A stretch of DNA of 64,000 nucleotides from Microcaldota archaeon. GTDB taxonomy: Archaea; Micrarchaeota; Micrarchaeia; Micrarchaeales; CABMGC01. The position numbers were made by a program, and so were the translations under genes. The stretch lies in NCBI GenBank assembly GCA_021792095.1, contig JAJYVH010000001.1:161584-225583 (forward strand), given 5' to 3'. A model generated the notes under the pieces. It was not told where the DNA came from. It did not search any database and saw nothing but the letters and a program-made list of their open reading frames with translations. Position 1 is the first letter of the stretch. Each line of letters starts with the position of its first letter. Shown here one piece after another: positions 19,356-29,241 of the stretch.

Positions 19356-20411
19356 CTATTCCTTCTCCTTCCTGCCCTTGGCGTGCTCCTGCGTGTTCTT
19401 TATCGTGAGCTTCACCACGCCTGTGCCGAGCGGTATCTGCTTGCCTATCAGTATGTTCTCTGTGACGCCGCGCATGTAGTCCGACTGGCCGAACGCCGCC
19501 GCGTTTATGAGGTGCTTGACCGTCTCCTCGAAAGCGGCCTTGGCGAAAACGGACTCCTTGCTGCCGACCAGGCCGTGCCTGCCTATGCTCTTTATGGTGC
19601 CGCTCGCCGTCATCGCGTCGGCTACGAGCGTTATGTGCCTGTCGCTTACCGTTATGTCCTGGTCCTTGAGCGTCTTCGCTACCTCGGACGCAAGCACGTT
19701 CCTCGCTGCCTCTATGCCGAAGACCCTGTACGCAGCGAACGCGTCGTTGGTGTACACCCTCGTGGGATCTACGCCCTCAACGTCCAGCACTGCATCTATG
19801 CCGTTGCCAGTGGCGTCTATATAGAACTCGCCAGTCTTCTCATCCTGCGACACCATCGCCCTGCCTGCGCCCTCTATGCCGTTTATCAGCGTCTTTGCCG
19901 CCCTGACCGCAATGGCCCTGACCTCCTTCAGGTTCTTGATGTGCGTGTGCAGTATCACGTTCCCGTGCTCGCCCACCCTCGCCTCCACGCCCAGCTGCTT
20001 GGCGAGCTTCGCGGACACCTGCCCCGGCGTGAGCTCTGCTATCTGCATGGCCTGCTGGTTGAGGATCACGAGTATCCTGCCCTTGGCGAAGTTCTCCACC
20101 ATGCGCCTCATTATGTCCCTGAGCCGTATCTCGCTTATCCTCTTCGCCGTTTCCTCGGCCTTCGGGAAGCTCTTCGCGTAGCTCTCCTTGAGCATTATGC
20201 GCATCAGCGGCGAGGACGGCGCCTTCTTCGCGTCCAGCAGCTCTATTATCCTCGGAAGCCCCGACGTGGCTATCGCGGCATAGGACGCTATGCCTGCGAA
20301 GTGGAACGTGCCTAGCACCATCTGCGTGCCTGGTTCTCCCAGCGACTGCGCGGCCACCATGCCGACCGGCTCGCCGGGCTGCACTTCAAGGTTGACTCTC
20401 TTGTTCTGCAT
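19356..20411 (-). CDS. rpoA2: DNA-directed RNA polymerase subunit A''
   Basis: VQPGEPVGMVAAQSLGEPGTQMVLGTFHFAGIAS, SIGRHGLVGSKESVFAKAAFEETVKHL. Confidence 0.95.
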   Translation of the reverse strand: MQNKRVNLEVQPGEPVGMVAAQSLGEPGTQMVLGTFHFAGIASYAAIATSGLPRIIELLDAKKAPSSPLMRIMLKESYAKSFPKAEETAKRISEIRLRDIMRRMVENFAKGRILVILNQQAMQIAELTPGQVSAKLAKQLGVEARVGEHGNVILHTHIKNLKEVRAIAVRAAKTLINGIEGAGRAMVSQDEKTGEFYIDATGNGIDAVLDVEGVDPTRVYTNDAFAAYRVFGIEAARNVLASEVAKTLKDQDITVSDRHITLVADAMTASGTIKSIGRHGLVGSKESVFAKAAFEETVKHLINAAAFGQSDYMRGVTENILIGKQIPLGTGVVKLTIKNTQEHAKGRKEKE

Positions 20412-20415
20412 AGCA

Positions 20416-22980
20416 TCACTCCTCCTTCTCCAGCTTGGCCATCTGCACCCTCGTGGGGTCTATGCCGTCTCCGCCGTATATCGTCTGCACCATGTTGTTG
20501 CCCACGTCCCTCACGCTCTTGTCGCTGGCGACGTAGTAGTCCTGGAGCGCGTTCGCAAGCCTGCGCTGCAGGTAGCCGCTCCTCTGCGTGACTAGGCCCT
20601 TCTGCATTATGCTGCCCCTTCCGGCTATGGCGTGCATCATAAGCTCCACAGGCGCGAGGCCGTCCACGAAGCCCGACTCTATGAAGCCGTGCGCGGAGGT
20701 GTTGCTATCGCCGGCCTTCAGGTGCGGTATGACGCGCCTGCTGTAGTAGCCGCGCTTGACCCTGCTTCCGTCCCTGGCCGTCTGCTGGCCGAGGAACATG
20801 CTCATCTGCTCCATGTTCAGCACGTTGGCCCTGGCGCCGGAGTTGGCCATGAGCATCGTTATGTTGTCCTTTGGCACCCGCCTGGTGAGCTCCTGTATGG
20901 CCCTGCTCCTTGCCATGTCAAGCTCCACCACTATCATCTGCTCGAGCGACTGCCTGAGCGTAAGCCCGAGGAGCGGTTCCAGCTTCTTGTCCCTGTACTG
21001 CTTTATCAGTTCGGCCACTTTCCTGTGCGTTGCCGCCAGCGTGTCCGCCTTGCTCTTCAGAGTGTCTGCCGTGCCCAGGTACTCCTTGACGCCGAGCGAG
21101 ACGCCGATCGTGGTCGCGTAGGCGTAGGAAAGCTTCGATGACTTGGCTATGAACTCGCGCAGCGTGTCGAAGCCGTACTGCATCGCTATCGTTGCGAAGA
21201 GCCTGTTGCTGGCCCCGCCTCCGTACACCTTCTTGTCTATGATACCTTCCAGCAGCTGCCCCTTCCTTATGGACACGCGCCTGTCCCCGGACCCGTACTC
21301 GAGCGTAAGGTCCTCGGGAAGAAGCATGGAGAATATCGACTTGCCAGAGTACGTGCCGTCGCGCTCTGGCTTCGGAAGGCCCCTTATCTGTGCGGTGCTC
21401 AGCAGGTAGCTCGCGTCCTCCTTGCTCAGCCTGGTGCCGTCCTGGGTCAGCAGGAAGAGCGCTATTATGCTGTCCTCGCCGTTGGCCATTATCACTATGC
21501 CGTCCCTAGGCGAGAAGATCTGGTACTGCGCCTCCATCAGGTACTTCGCCTCGGCCTGCGACTCCAGCGTCTGGGGTATGTGCAGGTTCATCTCGTCTCC
21601 GTCGAAGTCTGCGTTGTACGGGAATGTGGCGGGGTATGATATCCTGAACGTCTTGCCTGGCAGCACCCTGACCCTGTGGGCCATTATGCTTATCCTGTGC
21701 AGCGAAGGCTGCCTGTTGAACAGCGCCATGTCTCCGTCCTGCAGCTGCCGCTCAAGGACGTAGCCGGGCCTAACCTCCTTCGCCAGCTCCTCCTTGTTCG
21801 CCTCTAGCACCCTCTTGCGCTTGCCGTCGGGCGCTATGATGTTGAGCACCATCGGGTACTCGTTCCTGGCCAGGAGCGCCTTCGCGGCGTCGAAGTTCCA
21901 CTCCGTGACGTAGAAGGGCACGGTCATGACCTCGGCTATCGCCCGGGGCACGCCCACCTCGTCCATGTCTATGGCTGGCTCGACGCTGATCACTGTCCTA
22001 GCAGAGTAGTTGACACGCTTGCCGGAAAGGTTATACCTGAAACGCCCCTCCTTGCCCTTGAGCCTCTGCGCGAGCGTCTTCAGCGCCCTCCCGCTCCTGT
22101 GCCTTGCGGGCGGTATGCCCGACGTCTCGTTGTTGAAATAGGTTGTTATGTGGTACTGCAGCAGCTCCCAGAGGTCGTCTATGATTATCTGCGGCGCCCC
22201 GGCGTTTATGTTCTGCTCGAGCCTCTGGTTGATCCTCATTATGTCCACGAGCTTGTGCGTCAGGTCGTCCTCGCTCCTCTCGCCTGTCTCCAGCGTTATG
22301 CTGGGCCTGGTGGTCACCGGCGGCACCAGCAGCGTGGTGAGCACGAATCTCTCCGGCCTGCTCACCTTGGGGTCTACGCCGAGCACTGCGAGGTCGCTGT
22401 CGCTCACCTTGACGAGCATGTCCTTGAGCTCGTCGGGCTTCAGCCTGCGCTCGCCTAGGTAGAAGTACGTGGGCATCGAGAACTTGAGCTTCTCCTGGAC
22501 CGTGCCGCAGTGCGGGCACTTCTTTACGCCCTTGAGCTTCCTTAGCATCGCCTGCTCGGCGTGCTTGTCTCCCGGCTCGGCGCTCTCGGGCAGGGGCTCG
22601 TCGCTCTCCAGCTCCTTGCCTGTCTCCTTCTTGAAAGTGGCTAGCTGCTCGTTGTTCAGCAGTATCCTGTGGCACTTCTGGCACGTCGCCTGTAGCACCA
22701 TGTATATTATCTTCGCGAACTCGGCGTGCACCACAGGCCTCACCATCTCTACGTGGCCGAAGTGGCCGGGGCAGACCTTCGCCCTGCCGCCGCACGTCTT
22801 GCACACCAGGCCCGGGTCTACGACGCCGAGGCGCTGGTCGAGCAGACCGCCGTCGATGGGGTAGCCATCCTCGTTGTACGTGTCGGGCACTGTGAGCTTG
22901 GCCACGCTCATGCGCTTTATCTGCTCCTCTGAGAACACGCCGAACTTTATCTCCTTTATTACCTCTGCTTGCAGCGTCAT
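20416..22980 (-). CDS. rpoA1: DNA-directed RNA polymerase subunit A'
   Basis: YNADFDGDEMNLHIPQT, zinc-binding motifs; start at MTLQAEVIKEIKFGVFS overlapping the rpoB stop (ATGA). Confidence 0.96.
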   Translation of the reverse strand: MTLQAEVIKEIKFGVFSEEQIKRMSVAKLTVPDTYNEDGYPIDGGLLDQRLGVVDPGLVCKTCGGRAKVCPGHFGHVEMVRPVVHAEFAKIIYMVLQATCQKCHRILLNNEQLATFKKETGKELESDEPLPESAEPGDKHAEQAMLRKLKGVKKCPHCGTVQEKLKFSMPTYFYLGERRLKPDELKDMLVKVSDSDLAVLGVDPKVSRPERFVLTTLLVPPVTTRPSITLETGERSEDDLTHKLVDIMRINQRLEQNINAGAPQIIIDDLWELLQYHITTYFNNETSGIPPARHRSGRALKTLAQRLKGKEGRFRYNLSGKRVNYSARTVISVEPAIDMDEVGVPRAIAEVMTVPFYVTEWNFDAAKALLARNEYPMVLNIIAPDGKRKRVLEANKEELAKEVRPGYVLERQLQDGDMALFNRQPSLHRISIMAHRVRVLPGKTFRISYPATFPYNADFDGDEMNLHIPQTLESQAEAKYLMEAQYQIFSPRDGIVIMANGEDSIIALFLLTQDGTRLSKEDASYLLSTAQIRGLPKPERDGTYSGKSIFSMLLPEDLTLEYGSGDRRVSIRKGQLLEGIIDKKVYGGGASNRLFATIAMQYGFDTLREFIAKSSKLSYAYATTIGVSLGVKEYLGTADTLKSKADTLAATHRKVAELIKQYRDKKLEPLLGLTLRQSLEQMIVVELDMARSRAIQELTRRVPKDNITMLMANSGARANVLNMEQMSMFLGQQTARDGSRVKRGYYSRRVIPHLKAGDSNTSAHGFIESGFVDGLAPVELMMHAIAGRGSIMQKGLVTQRSGYLQRRLANALQDYYVASDKSVRDVGNNMVQTIYGGDGIDPTRVQMAKLEKEE

Positions 22981-24809
22981 TCTTCCACCCTTATCCTGGG
23001 ACTTATGTGCAGGCTCCTTATCTCGTCGAGCAGCAGCTTGAAGGCGTAGCTTATCTCCACGTCCACCAGGTTGGTGCTGCCGCAGAGCGGGCAGACGCTG
23101 GCGCGCTTTGCGAAGTCCCTGTAGCCTGTGCTCCCGCAGTCCCTGCATATTAGTATCGGCGCCTTGTCGCTCTGGTCCAGCATCCTCTCCTTGACCGCCA
23201 TGCTGGCCCCGTAGCCCACCAGCACGTCGCGCTCCATCTCACCGAACCTGAGCCCTCCGAGCCTGGCCTTGCCCTCCGTGGGCTGGTGCGTGAGTATCTG
23301 CACGGTGCCCCTGCTCCTGACCTGCATCTTGTTGCTGACCATGTGGTGCAGCCTGTTGTAGTAGAGCACGCCTGTGAACAGCTTGGCCCCGAACACCTTG
23401 CCCGTTACGCCGTTGTACAGCGTCTCCTCGCCCGACTTCTCGAACCCGTGCGCCTCCATGACCCTGCCGTACTCCTCTACCCTGCTCCTGCCCCTCTGAG
23501 TGAACGAGGTGCCGTCCTGCCTGACGCCCTTGAGCGCGCCCGCCTTGGCGCCGAAGGCCTCGAGCAGGTAGCCGAACGTCATCCTGCCGGGTATGGCGTG
23601 CGGGTTGAGTATAAGGTCTGGCTTTATGCCCTGCTCCGTGAAAGGCATGTCCTCCTCGGGCACTACGAGCGCGACCACTCCCTTCTGCCCGTGCCTGCTG
23701 CCGAACTTGTCGCCTGTCTCCGGAATCTTTATGCTCCTGACGCGCACCTTGACTATCCTTGTGGCCCCGGGAGACTCGCTGAATATGACGTCGTCGACTA
23801 TGCCCTTCTCGCCCGGCTTCAGCGCCACGGAGTCGTCGCGCATCTTCTCCTCCAGGCCGCCGGTGCCTATGCTCTCCTCGAGGAACCTGGGCGGAGCAAC
23901 CTTGCCTATCAGCACGTCGCCCTCGCTCACCTCGGTCTCGGGCTCTATGACCCCGTCCTCGCTGAGCTTCGAGTAGGCGTGCTCGCCGAGGTAGCCCTCG
24001 GTGGTCGCGGGAGGTATCTTGAACGTGTCCTTCTGGCCTCCAGGATACCTGCGCTCCTCGTCGGAGTACGTCTTGAAGAACATGCTGCGCGCCAGCCCCC
24101 TGTCCACTGCGCCCTTGTTGATGACGATAGCATCCTGCATGTTGTATCCGTAGTAAGTAGCCACAGCTATGACGAAGTTCTGGCCCGACGCGTGCTTAGC
24201 CATCTTCACAGACTCGTAAGTGGCCGTGGTCATCATCGGCGCCTGCGGGTAGTAGAGTACGTATGCCCTGGACTCGTACCTCAGGTTGAAGTTGGTCGCG
24301 TACAAGCCCTGCGCCTGCTTTATGTAGCTGGCAGACATCAGCTCCCTAGGGGCCGCGTTCGTCTCCGGGAACGGGCTCGTGCTGATCGTGAACCCGAACA
24401 CTGCGGCCGGGTCCGCCTCGAGGTGCGTGGACTCCTGCGTTATCTCGCTCTCTTCCATAGCGACGAGCGCATTCTCCTCCTCTTCAGCGTCGAGGAGCTC
24501 CACTATGCCGTTCCTGATCAGGTAGTTGAAGTCTATCTCCTTCTTGTCCAGCTTCTCCAGCAGCTCCTTGGTGAGCTTGCTCTGCCCGTTCTCCACTATT
24601 ATGTACGGCTTCCTCACCCTGCCCCTGTCAGCGTTGACGTGCACCTCGTTGAGCTTCTTTATGTAGGCGACGTTGACCTCGCCTGATATAAGCCCCTTCC
24701 TGCGCATCGCCCTTACCTCGCTTATGTATGCCATCGGGTCGGATACAGTGCCTATGCTCCTGCCGTTGAGCAGTACGTAACATTTAGTGCTAACCTGCGC
24801 CTTCGCCAT
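22977..24809 (-). CDS. rpoB1: DNA-directed RNA polymerase subunit B' (C-terminal half of B)
   Basis: GDKFGSRHGQKGVVALVVPEEDMPFTEQGIKPDLILNPHAIPGRMT. Confidence 0.95.
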   Translation of the reverse strand: MAKAQVSTKCYVLLNGRSIGTVSDPMAYISEVRAMRRKGLISGEVNVAYIKKLNEVHVNADRGRVRKPYIIVENGQSKLTKELLEKLDKKEIDFNYLIRNGIVELLDAEEEENALVAMEESEITQESTHLEADPAAVFGFTISTSPFPETNAAPRELMSASYIKQAQGLYATNFNLRYESRAYVLYYPQAPMMTTATYESVKMAKHASGQNFVIAVATYYGYNMQDAIVINKGAVDRGLARSMFFKTYSDEERRYPGGQKDTFKIPPATTEGYLGEHAYSKLSEDGVIEPETEVSEGDVLIGKVAPPRFLEESIGTGGLEEKMRDDSVALKPGEKGIVDDVIFSESPGATRIVKVRVRSIKIPETGDKFGSRHGQKGVVALVVPEEDMPFTEQGIKPDLILNPHAIPGRMTFGYLLEAFGAKAGALKGVRQDGTSFTQRGRSRVEEYGRVMEAHGFEKSGEETLYNGVTGKVFGAKLFTGVLYYNRLHHMVSNKMQVRSRGTVQILTHQPTEGKARLGGLRFGEMERDVLVGYGASMAVKERMLDQSDKAPILICRDCGSTGYRDFAKRASVCPLCGSTNLVDVEISYAFKLLLDEIRSLHISPRIRVEE

Positions 24810-26291
24810 CTAATCCACCAGCCCCTTAACCTCCTTCAGCTTGCCCTCGACCTGATTCTCCTCTGCGCCCACGCTTATCTTGGCCATCAGCGCCAGGTAC
24901 TTGGTCAGGCCCACGTCGAGCCCCTCGGGCGTCTCTATCACGCATATCTTGCCCCACTGCGTGCCGTGGACGTCCCTGGCGTTGAAGTGCGGGTGCCTCT
25001 TCGCGAGCGGAGACTTGACTCGCCTCAGGTTCGCCACTGCGCTCGTCAGGTTTGTCCTGTCCAGGACCTGCGATATGCCTGTCTGCCCGGCCACCCACGT
25101 TCCGGTGCCCATTGCATACAGTATCTTCTCTGTCATCGTCTCGGGGCTTATTATCGTGGGTATGCTGAGCTTCCTGCCCCTGGCGCTAGCGCGCTCTATC
25201 TGGTACTTGACGTCCTTGACGAAGAACTTGAAAGCGTAAGCGAAGAGCTCCTCCATCAGCTGGCCTGCGAACTTGACACGCTTGTTGGCGTAATGGTCCT
25301 TGTCGTCAACGCTGGCGAGGTTGTTGGCGGTCATGCTGACCCTGCGAGCCATCTGGATCAGGTACCTGCCCTTGTCCTTCCTGGAATCCGGCTTCATGCC
25401 TATATGCGGCAGCAGGTAGGTGTCGAGCTGCGTCTCCGCCTTCTTGGTCTGGTACTCCTTGGCCTGGCCCGGCGCCGAGAACTTGCCCAGCTCGAGCAGC
25501 GCCTCGCTCGGGCCCATATCCTTGGCCTCGCTCAGCTCTATGTTGAGCAGCATGTCGTTCTTGTAGACGAGCAGGTCGCTGGCGGCCTCTATGGCCTCGT
25601 TGACCGATATGCCCAGCGCCCTAAGCAGGAGCACGAAGCCCACAGGCTTGTGCAGCGTCGGGAACTCCACGTTCAGCACCCCGTTCTGGTTCCTGACCAC
25701 CGATGTCGGCGCCCTGAAGCCTGGCGCGGTGGAGAACACCTTGCCCACCACCTCGGCGTCGCTGCGCTCCTTGCTGACTATGACCCTGTTGGGCGCTATG
25801 TCCTCAAGGCCTATGAGCACGCGCTCTGTGCCCTTGATTATGAAGTAGCCGCCCGGGTCGTCGGGATCCTCGCCGTTCTCCACGAGCTGGTTCCTTGTCA
25901 TCGTCCTGAAGTGGCAGAGGTTGCTGCGCACCAGCACCGGCAGCTCCCCTATGAACACCTCGCCGTACGACGCCTCCTTCTCTATGCCCCTTATCACCGG
26001 CACGAACTCCAGGAACATAGGGGCAGAGTAGGTGAGGTTCCTCAACCTTGCCTCGTTCGGCAGTATGTAGCGCCTCGAGCTGTCTGCCTCTATAACAGAG
26101 GGCTTGTCCAGCCTTATCTTCCCGAGCTTCAGCGCGAAGCCCTCGACGCTCGGCTCTATGAGCCCCTGCTGGTCTATTATCTTCTGCAGGTCGTTAGCCA
26201 CGAACCTGTTGTAGCTCTCCACCTGGTGCTGCACCAGCGAATTGGACGCAAGGAACGACTCTAGCAAAACATTCTTGGACATAAGCACCAA
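24810..26291 (-). CDS. rpoB2: DNA-directed RNA polymerase subunit B'' (N-terminal half of B)
   Basis: GGYFIIKGTERVLIGLEDIAPN, KRVKFAGQLMEELF, HGTQWGKICVIETPEG. Confidence 0.95.
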   Translation of the reverse strand: MVLMSKNVLLESFLASNSLVQHQVESYNRFVANDLQKIIDQQGLIEPSVEGFALKLGKIRLDKPSVIEADSSRRYILPNEARLRNLTYSAPMFLEFVPVIRGIEKEASYGEVFIGELPVLVRSNLCHFRTMTRNQLVENGEDPDDPGGYFIIKGTERVLIGLEDIAPNRVIVSKERSDAEVVGKVFSTAPGFRAPTSVVRNQNGVLNVEFPTLHKPVGFVLLLRALGISVNEAIEAASDLLVYKNDMLLNIELSEAKDMGPSEALLELGKFSAPGQAKEYQTKKAETQLDTYLLPHIGMKPDSRKDKGRYLIQMARRVSMTANNLASVDDKDHYANKRVKFAGQLMEELFAYAFKFFVKDVKYQIERASARGRKLSIPTIISPETMTEKILYAMGTGTWVAGQTGISQVLDRTNLTSAVANLRRVKSPLAKRHPHFNARDVHGTQWGKICVIETPEGLDVGLTKYLALMAKISVGAEENQVEGKLKEVKGLVD

Positions 26292-26528
26292 CTATTCCTC
26301 CACGACCTGCCTGTAGTACTTGTACTTCTTCCCGAAATCGTTCCTGTCCATCTCCAGTATGTCGCCAGGCTTGGCGCCCAGCGCGACCGCCTGCGGGTCC
26401 GTGTTCAGCATCTTGGGCAGGTTGTTGGCCGCAAGGCCCAGCCTCTTCAGCAGGGCGCTGGCCTCGCTGGGGCTCAGTATCTTGTGTGGGGGCACGAGCT
26501 CATTCGCAGGCCTATTCAAAAACACCAC
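26292..26528 (-). CDS. rpoH: DNA-directed RNA polymerase subunit H
   Basis: NELVPPHKILSPSEASALLKRL, GAKPGDILEMDRNDFGKKYKYYRQVVE. Confidence 0.93.
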   Translation of the reverse strand: MVFLNRPANELVPPHKILSPSEASALLKRLGLAANNLPKMLNTDPQAVALGAKPGDILEMDRNDFGKKYKYYRQVVEE

Positions 26529-26652
26529 TTAACCTGAAAAAAGATTGGGCTAGCTAGACGCAAGGAGCACAGCATACATTTAAGTGTGAAACATTTATTA
26601 ATTAGTAGCCGCGGGCTGAACTTCCACTAAAAAGGGCCGTTTGAGGGGCAGC

Positions 26653-27627
26653 ATGCTTGTGCTTGGCATAGAAAGCAGCGCGCACACGTTCGGCGCAGGC
26701 GTAGTGGAGCGCGGCATGGTTCTGGCCAACGAGAAGCGCATGTACAGGATAGGCACCAAGGGCATGATACCGGCGAGGGTGGCCGAGCTGCACGCTAAGA
26801 ATGCGGCTCCGGTGATAAAGGCGGCGCTCGACAGGGCGGGCATAGCCGCAGAGGACATCGGGGGCGTGGGCTACACCAGGGGTCCCGGCATGGGGCCGTG
26901 CCTGCAGGTAGGCATGCTCGCTGCGAAGACGCTGGCTGACAGGCTCCGCGTCCCCATAGTGCCCGTCAACCACGCCGTGGCTCATGTGGAGATAGCCAAG
27001 AAGGAGGCGGGGCTGAAGAATCCCATAGCGCTCTACGTCAGCGGCGGTAACTCGCAGATACTCAGGCTCGAGGAGAAGCCGAGCAGGCACTACACCGTGC
27101 TCGGCGAGACCTTCGACATAGGCGTGGGCAACATGCTCGACGCGTTCGCCAGGGGCATAGGGCTCAACCCGGCATGGGGCTCCACCGTGGCGATGGAGGC
27201 GAGGGGAGGCAGGTACATCGCAATGCCCTACACTGTCAAGGGGATGGACTTCTCCTTCACTGGCCTGCTCACCCACGCCTCCGGCTTGGCCAAGGACAGG
27301 AGCAGGAAGGACCTGTGCTACTCGATACAGGAAACTGCCTTTGCCATGCTCTGCGAGGCCACGGAGCGCGCCCTGCTTATGACGAACAGCAGCGAGCTGT
27401 GCGTATGCGGCGGGGTGGCGCAGAGCGAGAGGCTTAAGGAGATGCTAGCTGGCATGTGCAAGGAGCACAGGATAAGGTTCGGCTACGCAGGCAACGAGTA
27501 CAACGCAGACAACGGCGCGATGATAGCCTACGCAGCGGAGAGGCTGATCGAGAAAGGGGTACACGCAAGGTTACGGGACTGCGACGTAAAGCAGCGCTAC
27601 AGGATAGAGGAGGCTACGGTGCCATAG
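26653..27627 (+). CDS. kae1: Kae1/TsaD family KEOPS subunit (tRNA t6A)
   Basis: LGIESSAHTFGAGV, HAVAHVEIAKK, YVSGGNSQIL. Confidence 0.95.
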   Translation: MLVLGIESSAHTFGAGVVERGMVLANEKRMYRIGTKGMIPARVAELHAKNAAPVIKAALDRAGIAAEDIGGVGYTRGPGMGPCLQVGMLAAKTLADRLRVPIVPVNHAVAHVEIAKKEAGLKNPIALYVSGGNSQILRLEEKPSRHYTVLGETFDIGVGNMLDAFARGIGLNPAWGSTVAMEARGGRYIAMPYTVKGMDFSFTGLLTHASGLAKDRSRKDLCYSIQETAFAMLCEATERALLMTNSSELCVCGGVAQSERLKEMLAGMCKEHRIRFGYAGNEYNADNGAMIAYAAERLIEKGVHARLRDCDVKQRYRIEEATVP

Positions 27628-27635
27628 GTGTCTGG

Positions 27636-28229
27636 ATGCGCACAAGAAAAACAGGAGAGGGCGCCGAGGCGCAGATCTTCGAGACCGGCATGTTCGGCAC
27701 GCGAGTGATAGCCAAGATAAGGCAGCCCAAGGCATACAGGATAGCTGCGCTCGACAGGGAACTCAGGAGGGGCAGGACCAGGAAGGAGGCGAGGGCCATG
27801 CTCAGGGCAAGGAACAGTGGCGTAAATGTGCCTGCCCTGCTGGCGCTCGGCGAGTACTCGATATACATGGAGAAGGTAGGGGGCAGGCTGCTGAAGGACA
27901 CGAAGCCAGGCACCCAAACCTACGCCAAAATCGGGGGCGAGCTCGCGAAGATGCACAGGGCAGACATAGCCCACGGGGACTTCACGCCGGCGAACATACT
28001 GCTCGATAACGGAAATGTTTGCGTCATAGACTTCGGGCTGGCCGAAATAACGAAGAGCGTGGAGGAGAAGGCGCTGGACCTGCTGCTCATGAAGCGCGCG
28101 GCGGGCAGGGAGGAGTTCGGCGCACTGCTCGGCTCTTACTCTAAAGAGTACGCAGGCTCTAAGCAAGTGCTTGACAGGCTTGCAGAAATAGAGAGGAGAG
28201 GCCGGTACCAGACAAGGACGCTGGCGTAA
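27636..28229 (+). CDS. bud32: Bud32/PRPK KEOPS kinase
   Basis: GAEAQIFETGMFGTRVIAKIRQPKAYRIAALD, IAHGDFTPANILLDNGNVCVIDFGLAE; not fused to Kae1. Confidence 0.92.
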   Translation: MRTRKTGEGAEAQIFETGMFGTRVIAKIRQPKAYRIAALDRELRRGRTRKEARAMLRARNSGVNVPALLALGEYSIYMEKVGGRLLKDTKPGTQTYAKIGGELAKMHRADIAHGDFTPANILLDNGNVCVIDFGLAEITKSVEEKALDLLLMKRAAGREEFGALLGSYSKEYAGSKQVLDRLAEIERRGRYQTRTLA

Positions 28230-28287
28230 AGCAGCTTAGGCTAATTTAATAGATACCTATAAATAGCTATAGCGCGATATAATAGAC

Positions 28288-28521
28288 ATGGAGACTACTA
28301 CAATACAGATAAAGAGATCTCTGAAGAAGAAGCTTGACGAACTGAAGGCGCATCCTTCCGAGTCCATGAACTCTGTAATAGGTCGGCTGGCGGAACTTGC
28401 AACAGACTACGACCCCCTCTCGAAAGAGGAGATCAACGACATAGAGAAATCTCTTGATGATATAAAGAAGGGGAAGGTCTACTCTCTGGGTGAAGTGAAA
28501 AAGCACCTGGGGATCAAATGA
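28288..28521 (+). CDS. Antitoxin of a RelE-type toxin-antitoxin pair
   Basis: 77-aa RHH-like ORF METTTIQIKRSLKKKLDELKAHPSESMNSVIGRL; ATGA overlap with the toxin. Confidence 0.82.
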   Translation: METTTIQIKRSLKKKLDELKAHPSESMNSVIGRLAELATDYDPLSKEEINDIEKSLDDIKKGKVYSLGEVKKHLGIK

Positions 28522-28775
28522 GCTATGACATAGAGTTCTCGGATACGGCAGACGCGGCACTTCGGGCCATGAACAAGCAGGCAGCCAAACGCATAATGAG
28601 CAAACTAGAAAGCATAAGGGATAACCCGTTCGCACATGTGAAGCGGCTCGTCGGCGTACCCCTTTTCAGCCTGAGAGTGGGCGATTACAGGGTCATAATG
28701 GACATCAAATCTAACCGGATGCTGATATTTGTGGAAAGAGTGGAACACAGAAGCAGAATATACGACGAGCTATGA
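28518..28775 (+). CDS. RelE/ParE-superfamily toxin
   Basis: DNPFAHVKRLVGVPLFSLRVGDYRVIMDIKSNRMLIFVERVEHRSRIYDEL. Confidence 0.88.
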   Translation: MSYDIEFSDTADAALRAMNKQAAKRIMSKLESIRDNPFAHVKRLVGVPLFSLRVGDYRVIMDIKSNRMLIFVERVEHRSRIYDEL

Positions 28776-28821
28776 TCCAAGGGTCCGGAACAGGTGCTGG
28801 GCAGCGTGAAAGAGAGGAGTT

Positions 28822-28938
28822 ATGGCGGCCGCGGGAACAGGATTGATAGGACGATCAGGAACGCGCTTTATGAAAAGAACTTGGGAAGGCGCTCATAAGG
28901 ACAAGGCATTTGATAAGGAGATTGGTGGCAGACTATGA
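28822..28938 (+). CDS. Possible 38-aa peptide upstream of the orphan antitoxin-like gene
   Basis: ATG ORF ending with an ATGA overlap on the 28935 start; not in the ORF track. Confidence 0.25.
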   Translation: MAAAGTGLIGRSGTRFMKRTWEGAHKDKAFDKEIGGRL

Positions 28939-29177
28939 CAATGAACGACAAAGAATTTTCGCTCATGATTGACGGGCTAAGAAAGGATTGGCACGAGCTA
29001 GAGGAGAACCTCAAGAACGAGGTCTACGCTGCCGAGCTCAGGGCCAGCGGCAACAACAGAGTAAGCACGATCAAGCTCCACTACAAGACCAAAAAGGCGC
29101 TGGGAACTCTTGCCGCTTACCCCAACGAGAGCTACGAGAGCATCATAATACGCAGGCTCATCCAGGCAGATGCTTGA
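28935..29177 (+). CDS. Orphan antitoxin-like RHH protein, paralogous to 28288..28521
   Basis: STIKLHYKTKKALGTLAAYPNESYESIIIRRLI aligns with TTIQIKRSLKKKLDELKAHPSESMNSVIGRLAE. Confidence 0.6.
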   Translation: MTMNDKEFSLMIDGLRKDWHELEENLKNEVYAAELRASGNNRVSTIKLHYKTKKALGTLAAYPNESYESIIIRRLIQADA

Positions 29178-29241
29178 ATCTTTCCGCAGCGCCTGGATCT
29201 GCGCCATACCTGAGGTTTCGGTTTACTACCCAGCCGTCTCC

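Noticed and set aside
22031-22804. 257-aa ORF inside rpoA1
   Set aside because: Same-strand, out-of-frame shadow ORF with Arg/Ala/Gly/His-biased composition; rpoA1 clearly occupies the region.
27456-27635. N-terminal 60 aa extension of the Bud32 ORF overlapping Kae1
   Set aside because: The sequence is a low-complexity frame-shadow of Kae1; the kinase homology begins at the ATG at 27636.
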